Shown one piece after another: positions 60,120-64,000 of a stretch of 64,000 nt of DNA (its first letter is position 1; every line of letters begins with the position of its first letter). This stretch comes from Lamellibrachia satsuma. Taxonomy: Eukaryota > Annelida > Polychaeta > Sabellida > Siboglinidae. The notes beneath the pieces are model-generated. The model saw only the letters and a list, made by a program, of their open reading frames with translations, did not search any database and was not told the origin of the DNA. The DNA lies in contig BSQZ01000001.1 in NCBI GenBank assembly GCA_033239005.1, positions 33,195,688-33,259,687 on the forward strand, written 5' to 3'. The translations under genes and the position numbers were made by a program.

Positions 60120-60595
60120 GGTTTGCATGTATGTATGTATGTATGTATGTATGTATGTATGTATGTATGTATGTATGAATGTATGTAAGTATGTATACAT
60201 GCATGTGTGCAAGAATCTGTGCAAGTATACACATACAAACACATATGTACGTACACTGAGATGGAGACCCACGTTGTCGCGCTGGATAACTGAGCTGAGT
60301 GGAGTGGGGGTAGAGAGTGGAAAATAATGGTCTGAGAAAAGAACCTTGGGGAACGCCACAAGAAATGGGGCCCACAACAGCTATCTTCACTCTTTGATAA
60401 CAAACAAGGTATCCGTTGGGATTGCAGTTATTTAGAGGGCTGTCATGGCGCCTTTTGCTTTAAGAAATCGTAAACAAGTACGTCTTTAGCTATTCCCCGT
60501 TGCAGCTGCATTCGCCAGGTGGCGATGATGTTTCGCGGCTTCTCGTCCACAACGCAAGCAGACGACTGCACGGCTGTGCCAGTTAACGTTGTCAC
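60120..60595. repeat. Dispersed repeat copy B
   Basis: Uninterrupted counterpart of the repeat at 54753-57295. It shows the empty hAT site (GCGGCTTCTCGTCCACAACG). Confidence 0.8.
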
Positions 60596-60919
60596 AGGAC
60601 TTTATTTGAGTGTCTCCAATAGTTTGTTTACCATTTCGAGTGATCTTGAAAATATTTAATGAGACAGTTGCCTTCAACATTGATTGTCGCACTAAATACT
60701 CCATGTTTCTCACCAAGTAAATCTGTTTACAGCCTGGTTATTTACATGGAGATGAGTAGTCGATTAAACATTGTATAGAATTATAATTGTCCAATGAATT
60801 ACCGACGTTTTGGTATTTAACTCAAATAATTTTTTTTATATAAAAATGGGAATAACCCATTGTAGTTACTATGAAGCAATTATCCACTTCAGAAGAACGC
60901 ACTACCATTCCGGTTCAGT

Positions 60920-63370
<2,451 letters not shown>

Positions 63371-63379
63371 ACGTTTGTT

Positions 63380-64000
63380 TTCCTTGTTGTGGGTCTTTGT
63401 ATCACTGTCGAGCTTTCCTTGTGGTGGGTCTTTGTATCAACTGTCGAGCTTTCCTTGTGGCGGGTCTTTGTATCACTGTCGAGCTTTCCTTGTGGCGGGC
63501 CTTTGTATCACTGTCGAGCTTTCCTTGTGGTGGGTCTTTGTATCACTGTCAAGCTTTCCTTGTGGCGGGCCTTTGTATCACTGTCGAGCTTTCCTTGTGG
63601 TGGGTGTCTGTATCACTGTCGAGCTTTCCTTGTTGTGGGTCTTTGTATCACTGTCGAGCTTTCCTTGTGGCGGGCCTTTGTATCACTGTCGAGCTTTCCT
63701 TGTGGTGGGTCTTTGTATCACTGTCGAGCTTTCCTTGTTGTGGGTCTTTGTATCACTGTCGAGCTTTCCTTGTGGTGGGCCTTTGTATCACTGTCGAGCT
63801 TTCCTTGTGGTGGGTCTTTGTATCACTGTCGAGCTTTCCTTGTGGCGGGCCTTTGTATCACTGTCGAGCTTTCATTGTGGTGGGTCTTTGTATCACTGTC
63901 GAGCTTTCTTTGTGGCGGGCCTTTGTATCACTGTCGAGCTTTACTTGTGGCGGGCCTTTGTATCACTGTCAAGCTTTCCTTGTGGCGGGCCTTTGTATCA
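63380..64000. repeat. 35-bp minisatellite running off the window
   Basis: About 18 units of CTTTCCTTGTGGCGGGTCTT plus TGTATCACTGTCGAG, with recurrent C/T variants in GGCGGGCC/GGTGGGTC. The right end is cut by the window edge. Confidence 0.97.

Overview
The window is nuclear DNA from an animal. Genes are split by GT-AG introns, it is full of microsatellites, minisatellites and transposon debris, and nothing in it looks bacterial or organellar. Protein features point to an invertebrate, most likely a marine lophotrochozoan such as a mollusc or annelid. That assignment is inference: only the metazoan origin is certain.

Two complete conserved genes lie head to head. On the minus strand (1715-15042) is a full SREBP gene, the membrane-bound bHLH-zip factor that controls sterol and fatty-acid synthesis. 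I resolved 17 coding exons; the phases agree at every junction and give about 1168 residues. On the plus strand (20894-35029) is SQSTM1/p62, the autophagy receptor: 7 coding exons, about 496 residues, with PB1, ZZ, a LIR core and UBA. The 5.9 kb between their starts holds a CATGG-rich palindromic block, two nested terminal-inverted-repeat elements and GC-rich minisatellites. p62 intron 1 is 8.8 kb and holds a large palindrome, a 27-bp satellite and a decayed CR1-like LINE.

A third, weaker gene model on the minus strand (41401-44597) has a TATA box, a signal-peptide exon, a candidate 21-nt exon and a cysteine/tryptophan/arginine-rich terminal exon followed by a polyadenylation signal. It looks like a small secreted peptide gene, but one splice phase is unresolved.

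From 36 kb onward the window is mostly mobile and repetitive DNA: scrambled LINE pieces with (AT)n, a 400-bp-arm inverted duplication around 41-42.7 kb, other LINE C-terminal fragments, a Ty3/gypsy element with very short LTRs (50316-54752), a hAT element with perfect 8-bp target duplications and a transposase remnant (55154-57239), a CR1-like ORF1 relic (about 58.0-59.2 kb), a perfect (CA)n tract of 1.84 kb (60922-62762) and a 35-bp minisatellite running off the right edge.

The most unusual observation is a 17-copy 37-bp minisatellite at 6815-7443. It is built from the 3' end of a SREBP coding exon plus its own splice donor, and every unit also carries an acceptor-like site 9 nt before the donor.
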